Origin: Rhodanobacter sp. Root480 | Lineage (GTDB): Bacteria; Pseudomonadota; Gammaproteobacteria; Xanthomonadales; Rhodanobacteraceae | Assembly (NCBI RefSeq): GCF_001426645.1 | Contig: NZ_LMEX01000001.1 | Location: forward strand, 2,274-66,273 | DNA: 64,000 nucleotides | Direction of reading: 5' to 3' | In this document: positions 57,463-64,000 of the stretch, in pieces | Numbering within the stretch: the first letter of the stretch is position 1 | Layout of the letters: each line of letters opens with the position of its first letter | Notes under the pieces: model-generated | Databases searched by the model: none | The model's input: the letters and a program-made list of their open reading frames with translations, nothing else | What the model was told of the DNA's origin: nothing | Made by a program: the position numbers and the translations under genes

Positions 57463-58197
57463 TCAGGCGTCGCCGTGCAGTGCCTGCAACGCCGCAAGTG
57501 CCGCCATTCCCGCCGTTTCTGTGCGCAGGATGCGCGGGCCGAGGCGCAGGCCGGCAAAACCGTGCGCCGTGAGGGCCTGTATATCGCGCTCACCAAGGCC
57601 GCCTTCGGGACCGATCACCAGCGAGCCACCAGCCGGCCCGAAACGGAGATCGCGCGCGTTTTGCGTGCCTTCGGGTAACAGCGCCAGGCGCAGCGCGCCG
57701 TCGTCGGTCAGCTGATCCAGCCAGGCCTGCAGCGGTTGTGCGCCGAGGACCTCCGGCAGTCGCGCCCGTCCGCTCTGTTCACAGGCGCTGGCGACCACCG
57801 AACGCCAATGGGCCAGGCGCTTTTCCGCACGGGCGGCATCGAGTTTCACCTCCGAACGCTCCGTCAGCAGCGGCACGATCCGCGCCACGCCCAGCTCCGT
57901 GGCTTTCTGCATGATCAGGTCCATCTTCTCGCCACGCGCCACCGCCTGCGCCAGTGTCAGCCGCAGCGGTGATTCCGTCCCCGCCGGTTGGCCAGCGGCC
58001 ACGCGCACCACGACCTCGCGCTTGCCGGTGCGCTCGATGGTGGACGGGTAGTCGCTGCCGTCACCGTTGAACAAAGTCAACGGATCGCCGGCAACCAGAC
58101 GCAGTACGCGCGCGACGTGTTCACCGGCTTGCGCCGGCAAGGTCAGCTCGGCGCCGGCCATCAGCGGTACATCAACGTGGATACGAATGGTGCGCAT
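57463..58197 (-). CDS. rsmE: 16S rRNA (uridine-1498 N3)-methyltransferase
   Basis: The 244-residue SPOUT methyltransferase acts on the small ribosomal subunit. It has an N-terminal PUA-like domain (LPAQAGEHVARVLRLVAGDP) and a C-terminal trefoil knot with SLVIGPEGGLGERDIQAL and LRLGPRILRTETAGMAALAAL, which binds SAM. It is 24 bp downstream of bioA on the same strand, so they are likely cotranscribed. Confidence 0.95.
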   Translation of the reverse strand: MRTIRIHVDVPLMAGAELTLPAQAGEHVARVLRLVAGDPLTLFNGDGSDYPSTIERTGKREVVVRVAAGQPAGTESPLRLTLAQAVARGEKMDLIMQKATELGVARIVPLLTERSEVKLDAARAEKRLAHWRSVVASACEQSGRARLPEVLGAQPLQAWLDQLTDDGALRLALLPEGTQNARDLRFGPAGGSLVIGPEGGLGERDIQALTAHGFAGLRLGPRILRTETAGMAALAALQALHGDA

Positions 58198-58221
58198 GGG
58201 AGCGATCCGCGAACGAGTGAG

Positions 58222-59586
58222 TCAGCCTGCCACGGCACGTTCGATACCGGCGATCGCGGTATCGACCAGCAAATCGATTTCCTGTTCCGTCACGACATAA
58301 GGGGGCATGAAATACACCACGTTGCCCAGCGGCCGCAGCAACACACCCTGCTGCAAACCATGCAGGTAGACGCGCATGCCGCGCCGCTCCTTGCTGTCGA
58401 ACGGCCGGCGGGTGGCTTTGTCGGCCACCAGCTCCACCGCGGCGATCATGCCGGTCTGGCGCACATCAGCCACATGCGTATGGTCGCGCAGCGGGGCCAG
58501 TCGTTGTGCCAGATGGGCGGCCAGCACCCGGTTGCGATCAAGTACGGGCTCGTCGCGGAAGATCGCCAGGGTTTCCAGCGCCACGCGACAGGCCAGCGGG
58601 TTGCCGGTGTAGCTGTGCGAATGCAGAAACGCCTTGCCGGCGCTGTATTCGGCATAGAACGCGTCGTAGACGTCGTTGGTGGTGAGTGTCACCGAGAGCG
58701 GCAGGAAGCCGGCGGTGAGCCCTTTCGACAGGCACATGAAATCCGGTGACACGCCCGCCTGCTCGCAGGCGAACAGGCTGCCGGTGCGGCCAAAGCCCAC
58801 GGCGATCTCGTCGGCGATGAAGTGCACCGAGAACTCATCGCACAGCGCGCGCAGGCCGACCAGATAATCGGGGTGGTACATGCGCATGCCGCCGGCGCAC
58901 TGCACCAGCGGCTCGACGATCACCGCGCAGGTTTCGTGCGCGTGGCTTTCCAGCAGCGTGCGCAACTCGCGCAAGCGGCGGGCGGCCGTCTGCTGCGGGC
59001 TTTCACCTGGCTCGCCTTCGTAGGCATCCGGCGAAGGTGTCAGGAATGGCGTCAGCAGCAACGGCGCATAGGTTTTGCGGTACAGCGCCACATCGCTCAC
59101 CGACAACGCGCCCAGCGTTTCGCCGTGGTAGCTGCCGCTGAGCGCGATGAAGCGGGTCTTCTCGCCGTGGCCCTGGTTGAGCCAATAATGGAAGCTCATC
59201 TTCAGCGCGACTTCCACCGCCGAGGAGCCGTTGTCCGCGAAGAACACCTTGTCCAGCCCGGCCGGCGTAATGGCGACCAGCTTCTCGGCCAGCTCAATCG
59301 CCGGTTCGTGGGTGAAGCCGGCGAAGATGACGTGCTCCAGCGTGCTTGCCTGGTCGGCCAGCGCGGCGGCGATGCGGGGATTGGCGTGGCCAAAGATGTT
59401 GGTCCACCACGAGCTGATGCCATCGAGATATCGGCGGCCTTCGGCGTCGATCAGCCAGGCACCTTCGCCGCGCACGATCGGTACCAGCGGTACGCTTTCG
59501 TGGTCTTGCATCTGGGTGCAGGGGTGCCACACATGTTTCAGGTCGCGTGTGGCCAGTGCGACGTTGCCGCTTGCGGGGTGAGTCAT
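58222..59586 (-). CDS. bioA: Adenosylmethionine-8-amino-7-oxononanoate aminotransferase
   Basis: This PLP enzyme of biotin synthesis makes DAPA from KAPA using SAM as amino donor. The 454 residues include HVWHPCTQMQDHESVPLVPI at the N-terminus, VFFADNGSSAVEVALKMSFH, GSYHGETLGALSVSD, the cofactor aspartate region FIADEIAVGFGRTGSLFACE and the PLP-lysine CLSKGLTAGFLPLS. No other bio gene is in the window. Confidence 0.96.
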   Translation of the reverse strand: MTHPASGNVALATRDLKHVWHPCTQMQDHESVPLVPIVRGEGAWLIDAEGRRYLDGISSWWTNIFGHANPRIAAALADQASTLEHVIFAGFTHEPAIELAEKLVAITPAGLDKVFFADNGSSAVEVALKMSFHYWLNQGHGEKTRFIALSGSYHGETLGALSVSDVALYRKTYAPLLLTPFLTPSPDAYEGEPGESPQQTAARRLRELRTLLESHAHETCAVIVEPLVQCAGGMRMYHPDYLVGLRALCDEFSVHFIADEIAVGFGRTGSLFACEQAGVSPDFMCLSKGLTAGFLPLSVTLTTNDVYDAFYAEYSAGKAFLHSHSYTGNPLACRVALETLAIFRDEPVLDRNRVLAAHLAQRLAPLRDHTHVADVRQTGMIAAVELVADKATRRPFDSKERRGMRVYLHGLQQGVLLRPLGNVVYFMPPYVVTEQEIDLLVDTAIAGIERAVAG

Positions 59587-59649
59587 CCGGTTATCATCGG
59601 CCCTGCGCCGTGATCACTCAAGTGTTGCGGCTTTTCATCTGGAAGCGCC

Positions 59650-60411
59650 TTGACGTATCTGCGGAAAATCCTGCTTGGCTTCGGCGTCGTGCTGCTGGCC
59701 GTGGCGGTGCTGCTGTGGTTTTTCCCTGCGCGTTGGGCGGTGGCGCTGATCGCGCCGCAACTGCATGGCATGCAATTGCAGCAGGTTACCGGTTCGGTGT
59801 GGCAGGGCAACGCAGGGCAGTGGCGCGATCGCGAAGGCCACGATCTGGGGCGTGTGCAATGGCAACTGTCGCGCCGCGCGCTGTGGGGCGATGTGCGTCT
59901 GCAGATCGACATCGCCGGGCCGCAGCTGGATTTCAGTGGCAATGTGCGCAGGATTTCATCGGACACCTACGATTGGCGGAACGTACGGGCACGTGTGGCA
60001 TTGGGCGCGCCTTGGCAAAGCTGGCTGACCAGCATCGGCCCACCGCGCGGCGAAGTACAATTGTCAGTCGACCGTGCGCTGCTGCAAAACGGCTGGCCCA
60101 TGGATTTGCAGGGCACGGCACATTGGCGCAATGCCACGATCCAAGGTGCTAACGACGAGGTGGCGTTGGGCGACTGGCAGCTGCAGGCACAGGCGCGCGA
60201 CGGGTGGATCAAGGCACAATTCCGCAGCTACGGCGACGGGCCGCTGCGCGGGCACGGCCATCTGGAGGGCAATCTGCTCGGCTGGCGATTGCAGGCGACA
60301 TTGCAGCCGCATGGTCCTGATCGCGCATTGCGCCAGTTGCTGCATCGATGGGGCACCGTCGGTGCCGACGGTGCCGTACATGTCGACCGCCGTGGCGGCC
60401 TGGCCATCTGA
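59650..60411 (+). CDS. gspN: Type II secretion protein N (GspN), orphan
   Basis: The 253-residue protein has one N-terminal membrane helix (about 6-26, ILLGFGVVLLAVAVLLWFF) and a periplasmic GspN-type domain (LIAPQLHGMQLQQVTGSVWQ, RVQWQLSRRALWGDVRLQI, SIGPPRGEVQLSVDRALLQNG). The TTG start is supported by TGGAAG. No other gsp genes are nearby. It may serve a secretion system encoded elsewhere. It is divergent from bioA. Confidence 0.75.
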   Translation: MTYLRKILLGFGVVLLAVAVLLWFFPARWAVALIAPQLHGMQLQQVTGSVWQGNAGQWRDREGHDLGRVQWQLSRRALWGDVRLQIDIAGPQLDFSGNVRRISSDTYDWRNVRARVALGAPWQSWLTSIGPPRGEVQLSVDRALLQNGWPMDLQGTAHWRNATIQGANDEVALGDWQLQAQARDGWIKAQFRSYGDGPLRGHGHLEGNLLGWRLQATLQPHGPDRALRQLLHRWGTVGADGAVHVDRRGGLAI

Positions 60412-60438
60412 ATAGATTTTCCACGAACAGGAAACAAC

Positions 60439-61215
60439 ATGGATTCCGCAACACTCGCTCAGGCGCTTGCCGCCGCCAAGGAAGCTGCTGCCGCCGCCGG
60501 TGAGGTCATTCGCCACTACTGGCAACAGGGCGTGGCGGTGGAACTGAAAGAAGACGCCACCCCCGTCACCATCGCCGACCGCGAGGCGGAGCAGGCGATC
60601 CGCAAGATCTTGCAGGCGGCGTTGCCGCAGGCGTCCATCTACGGCGAGGAATACGGCCTGGATGGCGAGCGCGGCGGCCTGATGTGGCTGGTCGATCCGT
60701 TGGACGGCACCAAGAGCTTCGTGCGGCGCACGCCGTTCTTCTCGACCCAGATCGCGTTGATGGAAGGCAATGAGCTGATCCTCGGCGTGTCCAGCGCGCC
60801 GATCTACGGCGAGGTGATGTGGGCCAGTGCCGGCGGCGGCGCGTGGATGGATGGCGTGCGGGTGCAGGTGGCGGGCACGTCGGCGATGGCGCAGGCATCA
60901 GTCTCCACCGGCAACGTCAAGACGCTGACAAGCGATGCGCGCTGGGATGCGCTGGGCGCGTTGATCCGCGACAGCAACCGCATTCGCGGCTACGGCGATT
61001 TCTGCCACTACCACCTGCTGGCGCGCGGCGGGCTGGATCTGGTGATCGAGTCGGACGTGAATATCCTGGATATCGCGGCGCTGGCGGTGATCGTGCGCGA
61101 GGCCGGCGGTGTGTTCACCGAACTGGACGGCGCCCCGTTGACGCTCGATACGCGCAGCGTGCTGGCGGGCACGCCGGCCATCCACGCACAGGCGCTGCAG
61201 CGGCTGCGCCTCTGA
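60439..61215 (+). CDS. hisN: Inositol monophosphatase-family phosphatase (histidinol-phosphatase-like)
   Basis: The 258-residue protein has the IMPase metal sites: Glu in YGEEYG, MWLVDPLDGTKSFVRRTPFF and the C-terminal SDVNILDIAALAVIVREAGG. The usual WD of the third metal motif is here ILD. The family covers histidinol-phosphate, inositol phosphate and related substrates; HisN is the best guess, since the sequence resembles that subgroup. It is 27 bp after gspN. Confidence 0.65.
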   Translation: MDSATLAQALAAAKEAAAAAGEVIRHYWQQGVAVELKEDATPVTIADREAEQAIRKILQAALPQASIYGEEYGLDGERGGLMWLVDPLDGTKSFVRRTPFFSTQIALMEGNELILGVSSAPIYGEVMWASAGGGAWMDGVRVQVAGTSAMAQASVSTGNVKTLTSDARWDALGALIRDSNRIRGYGDFCHYHLLARGGLDLVIESDVNILDIAALAVIVREAGGVFTELDGAPLTLDTRSVLAGTPAIHAQALQRLRL

Positions 61216-61277
61216 ATCGCGTCGGCTGACGTCGCGCGGCGTTCGATTTCTGCGGTGCGGGCTTCTAGAATGGGCGG

Positions 61278-61832
61278 ATGCCGAAACTGCCGATCATCCA
61301 CGCCACGCGCGATGTCACCCACGGCCGTTTTCAGGTCGAACAAGTCGACCTGGAATTTTCCAACGGCGTGCGGCGCACCTACGAGCGCCTGAAAGGGGGC
61401 GGCCTGGGCGCGGTGATCATCGTGCCGATGCTGGACGACGACACCGTGCTGCTGATCCGCGAATACGGCGGCGGCGTGGGCCGTTACGAACTGGGTCTGC
61501 CGAAAGGCCGCCTCGACCAGGACGAGACCGCCGAGCAGGGCGCCAACCGCGAGCTGAAGGAAGAGGTCGGTTACGGCGCGCGCAAGCTGAAAATACTGCA
61601 CAACCTGTCGTTGTCCCCCTCGTACATGACGCACATGGCGCATGTGGTGCTGGCGCAGGATCTTTACCCCGAGCGGCTGCCTGGCGACGAGCCCGAGCCG
61701 CCTGAAGTGGTGCCCTGGAAAATGTCTGAATTGCACACCCTGCTCGGTCGCGACGACGTCACCGAGGGGCGTTCGATCGCCGCGCTCTACATGGCGCACG
61801 AGTACCTGGCTGGCCGGTTCAAGCGGTCATGA
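61278..61832 (+). CDS. nudE: ADP compounds hydrolase NudE
   Basis: The 184-residue Nudix enzyme cleaves ADP-ribose, AppA-type dinucleotides and NADH. It has the Nudix box LPKGRLDQDETAEQGANREL followed by KEEVGYGARKL, and the NudE tract LSLSPSYMTHMAHVVLAQDL. It overlaps cysQ by ATGA, a common pair in gammaproteobacteria. Confidence 0.94.
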   Translation: MPKLPIIHATRDVTHGRFQVEQVDLEFSNGVRRTYERLKGGGLGAVIIVPMLDDDTVLLIREYGGGVGRYELGLPKGRLDQDETAEQGANRELKEEVGYGARKLKILHNLSLSPSYMTHMAHVVLAQDLYPERLPGDEPEPPEVVPWKMSELHTLLGRDDVTEGRSIAALYMAHEYLAGRFKRS

Positions 61833-62641
61833 TCGCGCTTTCGTTGGCGCAGAAAGTCGGTGCCATCACGCGCGCTGCCGGCGACGCCATCATGGCGATT
61901 TACAGCGGCGATTTCGCGGTGCAGACCAAGGCCGATGCGTCGCCGCTCACCGCCGCCGACCTGGCCGCCCAGCAGGTGATTGCCACGGCGCTGGCCGAGC
62001 TCGATCTGCCGCTTCCCATCGTGTCCGAAGAAGCCCGTGCGGCGGATTGGTCGCAGCGCCGGCAATGGTCGCGTTACTGGCTGGTCGATCCGCTCGATGG
62101 CACGCGCGAGTTCGTCAAGCGCAACGGCGAGTTCACCGTCAACATCGCCCTGATCGACAACCACCAGAGCGTGCTGGGCGCGGTGCTGGCGCCGGTCACC
62201 GGTGATCTCTACGTGGCCGCGCGGGGCGCCGGTGCCTGGCTGCAGCAGAAGGCCGACGGACCGTGGCAACCGATCCACGCCCGCTCCTTGGCACAGCCGG
62301 CCACCGCTGCCGGCAGCCGTTCGCACGGTGGCCCCGAGCACGCCTTGCTGAGCCAGTTGGTGGGCGACGATTACGAACGCCTGCCGATGGGCTCTTCGCT
62401 GAAGTTCTGCCTGATGGCGCGGGGTGCTGCGGACGTCTATCTGCGGCTTGGACTCACCAGCGAGTGGGACACCGCCGCCGCGCAATGCGTGCTGGAGGAG
62501 GCGGGTGGTGCGGTGCTTGATCTGGCCGGTGCGCCGTTCCGCTACAACCGCGGCGAATCACTGCTGAATCCGGAATTCCTGGCGGTCGGCGATGGTTCGG
62601 TCGACTGGTCAGCGCGCCTGCAAGCCGCCACACGGGATTGA
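61829..62641 (+). CDS. cysQ: 3'(2'),5'-bisphosphate nucleotidase CysQ
   Basis: The enzyme hydrolyses pAp, a by-product of sulfate assimilation. The 270 residues include VSEEARAADW, WLVDPLDGTREFVKRNGEFT, SRSHGGPEHALL and the third metal site LTSEWDTAAAQCVLEEAGG, all CysQ hallmarks. It is coupled to nudE. Confidence 0.95.
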   Translation: MIALSLAQKVGAITRAAGDAIMAIYSGDFAVQTKADASPLTAADLAAQQVIATALAELDLPLPIVSEEARAADWSQRRQWSRYWLVDPLDGTREFVKRNGEFTVNIALIDNHQSVLGAVLAPVTGDLYVAARGAGAWLQQKADGPWQPIHARSLAQPATAAGSRSHGGPEHALLSQLVGDDYERLPMGSSLKFCLMARGAADVYLRLGLTSEWDTAAAQCVLEEAGGAVLDLAGAPFRYNRGESLLNPEFLAVGDGSVDWSARLQAATRD

Positions 62642-62645
62642 TGGG

Positions 62646-63053
62646 GTGACCCGGCGCGCCTCCGATCCGAGTGCGCTGGCCGGCATACCGCACGGCTTGC
62701 CCGCGTGGAAACGCGCAGAGCGGCTGCAGCAGCGTGCGGCCGCCACTGGCTTCGAATGGACCGATCCGCAACCGGTGCTGGACAAGCTGCGCGAAGAGAT
62801 CGAGGAAGTGCGCGCCGAGTTCATCGCTGGCGCCGACCCGGCGCGACTGGAAGACGAGATTGGCGATGTGCTGTTCGTGATGGTGAACCTGGCGCGCCAC
62901 GCCGGCGTGGATTTTCCGCGCGCGTTGCGCCACGCCAATGCCAAGTTCGAGCGCCGGTTCCGGCAGATGGAACAACTCGCGGCCGACGATGGCGTCGAGT
63001 TTGCGAGGTGCAGCCTGGCCGAGCAGGAGCAGCTGTGGCAACGCGCGAAATAG
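62646..63053 (+). CDS. mazG: MazG-like nucleotide pyrophosphohydrolase, single domain
   Basis: The 135-residue protein corresponds only to the C-terminal domain of MazG: LAGIPHGLPAWKRAERLQQR, VLDKLREEIEEVRAEF (Glu50-Glu54 metal motif) and LEDEIGDVLFVMVNLARHAG with EDEIGD at 69-74. The usual N-terminal domain is missing: 62646 is just 4 bases after cysQ. A GTG start is used; a longer ATG at 62592 would overlap cysQ without a good ribosome site. It is likely still an NTP house-cleaning enzyme. Confidence 0.85.
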   Translation: MTRRASDPSALAGIPHGLPAWKRAERLQQRAAATGFEWTDPQPVLDKLREEIEEVRAEFIAGADPARLEDEIGDVLFVMVNLARHAGVDFPRALRHANAKFERRFRQMEQLAADDGVEFARCSLAEQEQLWQRAK

Positions 63054-63070
63054 GCGGAACGGCAATCATG

Positions 63071-63102
63071 AAAAAACGCGCGAAGGTTGCCCTTCGCGCG
63101 TT
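63071..63102 (-). terminator. Rho-independent terminator for the minus-strand gene
   Basis: A 12-bp perfect stem AACGCGCGAAGG, TTGC, CCTTCGCGCGTT is followed by six T residues on the minus strand (the A run at 63071-63076). It ends the transcript of the gene at 63130-63651; on the plus strand it may also stop mazG. Confidence 0.88.
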
Positions 63103-63129
63103 GCGTTTCACGACAGGTGTCGTCTTGGG

Positions 63130-63651
63130 TTACTTGGCGGTTGCCGGAGCCGTGGCACCCTGGGCGCGACGCGACTGCCACTCGGCGCGCATTTTTTCCT
63201 TCGTCGCCTGCATCTTCGCCTCGTTGGCGAGGCTCTCGTCCAGCCCCTTGCGCAAGGTAGTGATCGCCTGATCCACGTTGGCGGGACGCGCCTGCAAGCG
63301 GGCCAGGTGGTGATAGACGTAATTGCGCACGCGCGGGTTCTGCGACCTGGCCAGCACGTCGTTGTACACCGCGGTCAGCTCCTTGCTGCGCCCGGACTCC
63401 ATGTACAAACGCTCCAATTGGCGCAGGTCGCCGATCACGCCGCCGCGATCCTTGTTGAAGCCATGGCGCTGCATGCCGTGGCGATACTTGCCATGGTCGC
63501 GCATGGCCTGGACGCCATGCCCGTGACCGGTGGTGCCCTGCGTCGTCGCAGCGGGAGGCGTCGTGGCTGGGGCGTTTTGCGCGATGGCGAACGACGCGGA
63601 ACCGGCCATCAGCAGGGTCAGCGCGGAAGCGAGCAGTGTCTTGCGATGCAT
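63130..63651 (-). CDS. Small secreted helical protein
   Basis: The 173-residue protein begins with a signal peptide (MHRKTLLASALTLLMAGSASFAIA-Q), which sets the start. A His/Gly-rich linker (TGHGHGVQAMRDHGKYRHGM) follows, then helices resembling TPR-like pairs (LRQLERLYMESGRSKELTAV, VRNYVYHHLARLQA) and a basic C-terminal helix. I do not recognise the family. The His-rich part could bind metal, but this is only a suggestion. Confidence 0.75.
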   Translation of the reverse strand: MHRKTLLASALTLLMAGSASFAIAQNAPATTPPAATTQGTTGHGHGVQAMRDHGKYRHGMQRHGFNKDRGGVIGDLRQLERLYMESGRSKELTAVYNDVLARSQNPRVRNYVYHHLARLQARPANVDQAITTLRKGLDESLANEAKMQATKEKMRAEWQSRRAQGATAPATAK

Positions 63652-63743
63652 GGTGGATCTCCGTCGGTAGGTGGGGAGAAAAAACGTGCGGTCGCCATGC
63701 GCGTTGACAGGTGCATTCAAGCGCCGCTCAGTTTCGCCACCGA

Positions 63744-64000
63744 CTAGCCCAGCCAGTGCCACGTCAGATACACCAGCGGCGCCGCCACCAGCAGGAACGG
63801 AATCGACACCGCATGCAGCAGCCGCAGGCCGTGCGGCTGTCGCGCCAGGCGCAGCGCGATAAGGTTGGCGAGCGAGCCGGTCACCAGGCCGAAGCCACCC
63901 ACGTTGACCGCCACCGCCAAGGCCATGGCATCCGGCGCGCGATCGAGCAACAGGACCGTGGCCGGCACGTTGCTGATCGCCTGGGATGCCACGATGGCGC
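63744..64000 (-). CDS. SLC13/ArsB-type anion transporter, C-terminal part (partial)
   Basis: The reading frame is open past the window end, so only the C-terminus is present. It shows helices of a sodium- or proton-coupled permease: ASQAISNVPATVLLLDRA, the NVGGFGLVTGSLANLIALRL loop with the conserved SNVP motif, and the final VSIPFLLVAAPLVYLTWHWL. This fits the ArsB/NhaD/SLC13 superfamily. The substrate is unknown. Confidence 0.75.
   Translation of the reverse strand, partial: AIVASQAISNVPATVLLLDRAPDAMALAVAVNVGGFGLVTGSLANLIALRLARQPHGLRLLHAVSIPFLLVAAPLVYLTWHWLG

Overview
The window is GC-rich, densely packed bacterial chromosome. Several features point to a gammaproteobacterium of the Xanthomonadales, most likely Rhodanobacteraceae (Rhodanobacter, Dyella or a relative): a CheD-containing chemotaxis cluster, an H-NS with the YRNP...TWSGRG-type C-terminus, the DUF3106 and DUF4124 families, and a Pil-Chp operon without pilK. 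The genus is inferred from gene families and order, not proven. I see no rRNA, tRNA, CRISPR array, insertion sequence or prophage.

Region 1 (1-7.9 kb) is the downstream part of a chemotaxis operon: the end of an MCP, a small outer-membrane porin, cheW, a second MCP, cheR, cheD, cheB, an unusual receptor-like protein carrying a CheZ-like DxxxQ motif, and a STAS-domain protein. A bidirectional terminator closes it. Region 2 (8-16.9 kb) is mixed: two tandem paralogous secreted proteins, a Nudix hydrolase, a 5'-3' exonuclease, a nitroreductase, cytidine deaminase, and the proton-translocating transhydrogenase genes. The pnt operon is split by an oppositely oriented cassette of ECF sigma factor, membrane protein and DUF3106 protein.

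Region 3 (17-35 kb) is mostly housekeeping: sufT, an H-NS protein, proS, pssA, a probable holD overlapping rimI, valS, hemE, aroB-aroK, pdxH, dodecin, a glycerate-kinase-like enzyme, a cobalamin-binding-type protein, yggT and proC.

Region 4 (33.7-59.6 kb) follows, from memory, the Pseudomonas aeruginosa order yggT-proC-(yggS)-pilT-pilU ... pyrB-ruvX-algH-tonB-gshB-pilGHIJ-chpABC-rsmE-bioA. It lacks yggS, pyrC-type genes, pilK and chpD/chpE, and it has gained a BON protein, a Bax-inhibitor-like protein and a large lipoprotein. It carries the type IV pilus retraction motors and the Pil-Chp mechanosensory system: PilG and PilH as response regulators, PilI and ChpC as adaptors, PilJ as receptor, and a 2019-residue ChpA kinase. 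The adaptation arm looks lost, because pilK is absent and the ChpB-like protein has no catalytic serine.

Region 5 (59.6-64 kb) has an orphan gspN, two IMPase-fold phosphatases around nudE, a single-domain MazG, a small secreted helical protein, and the end of an anion-transporter gene running off the window.
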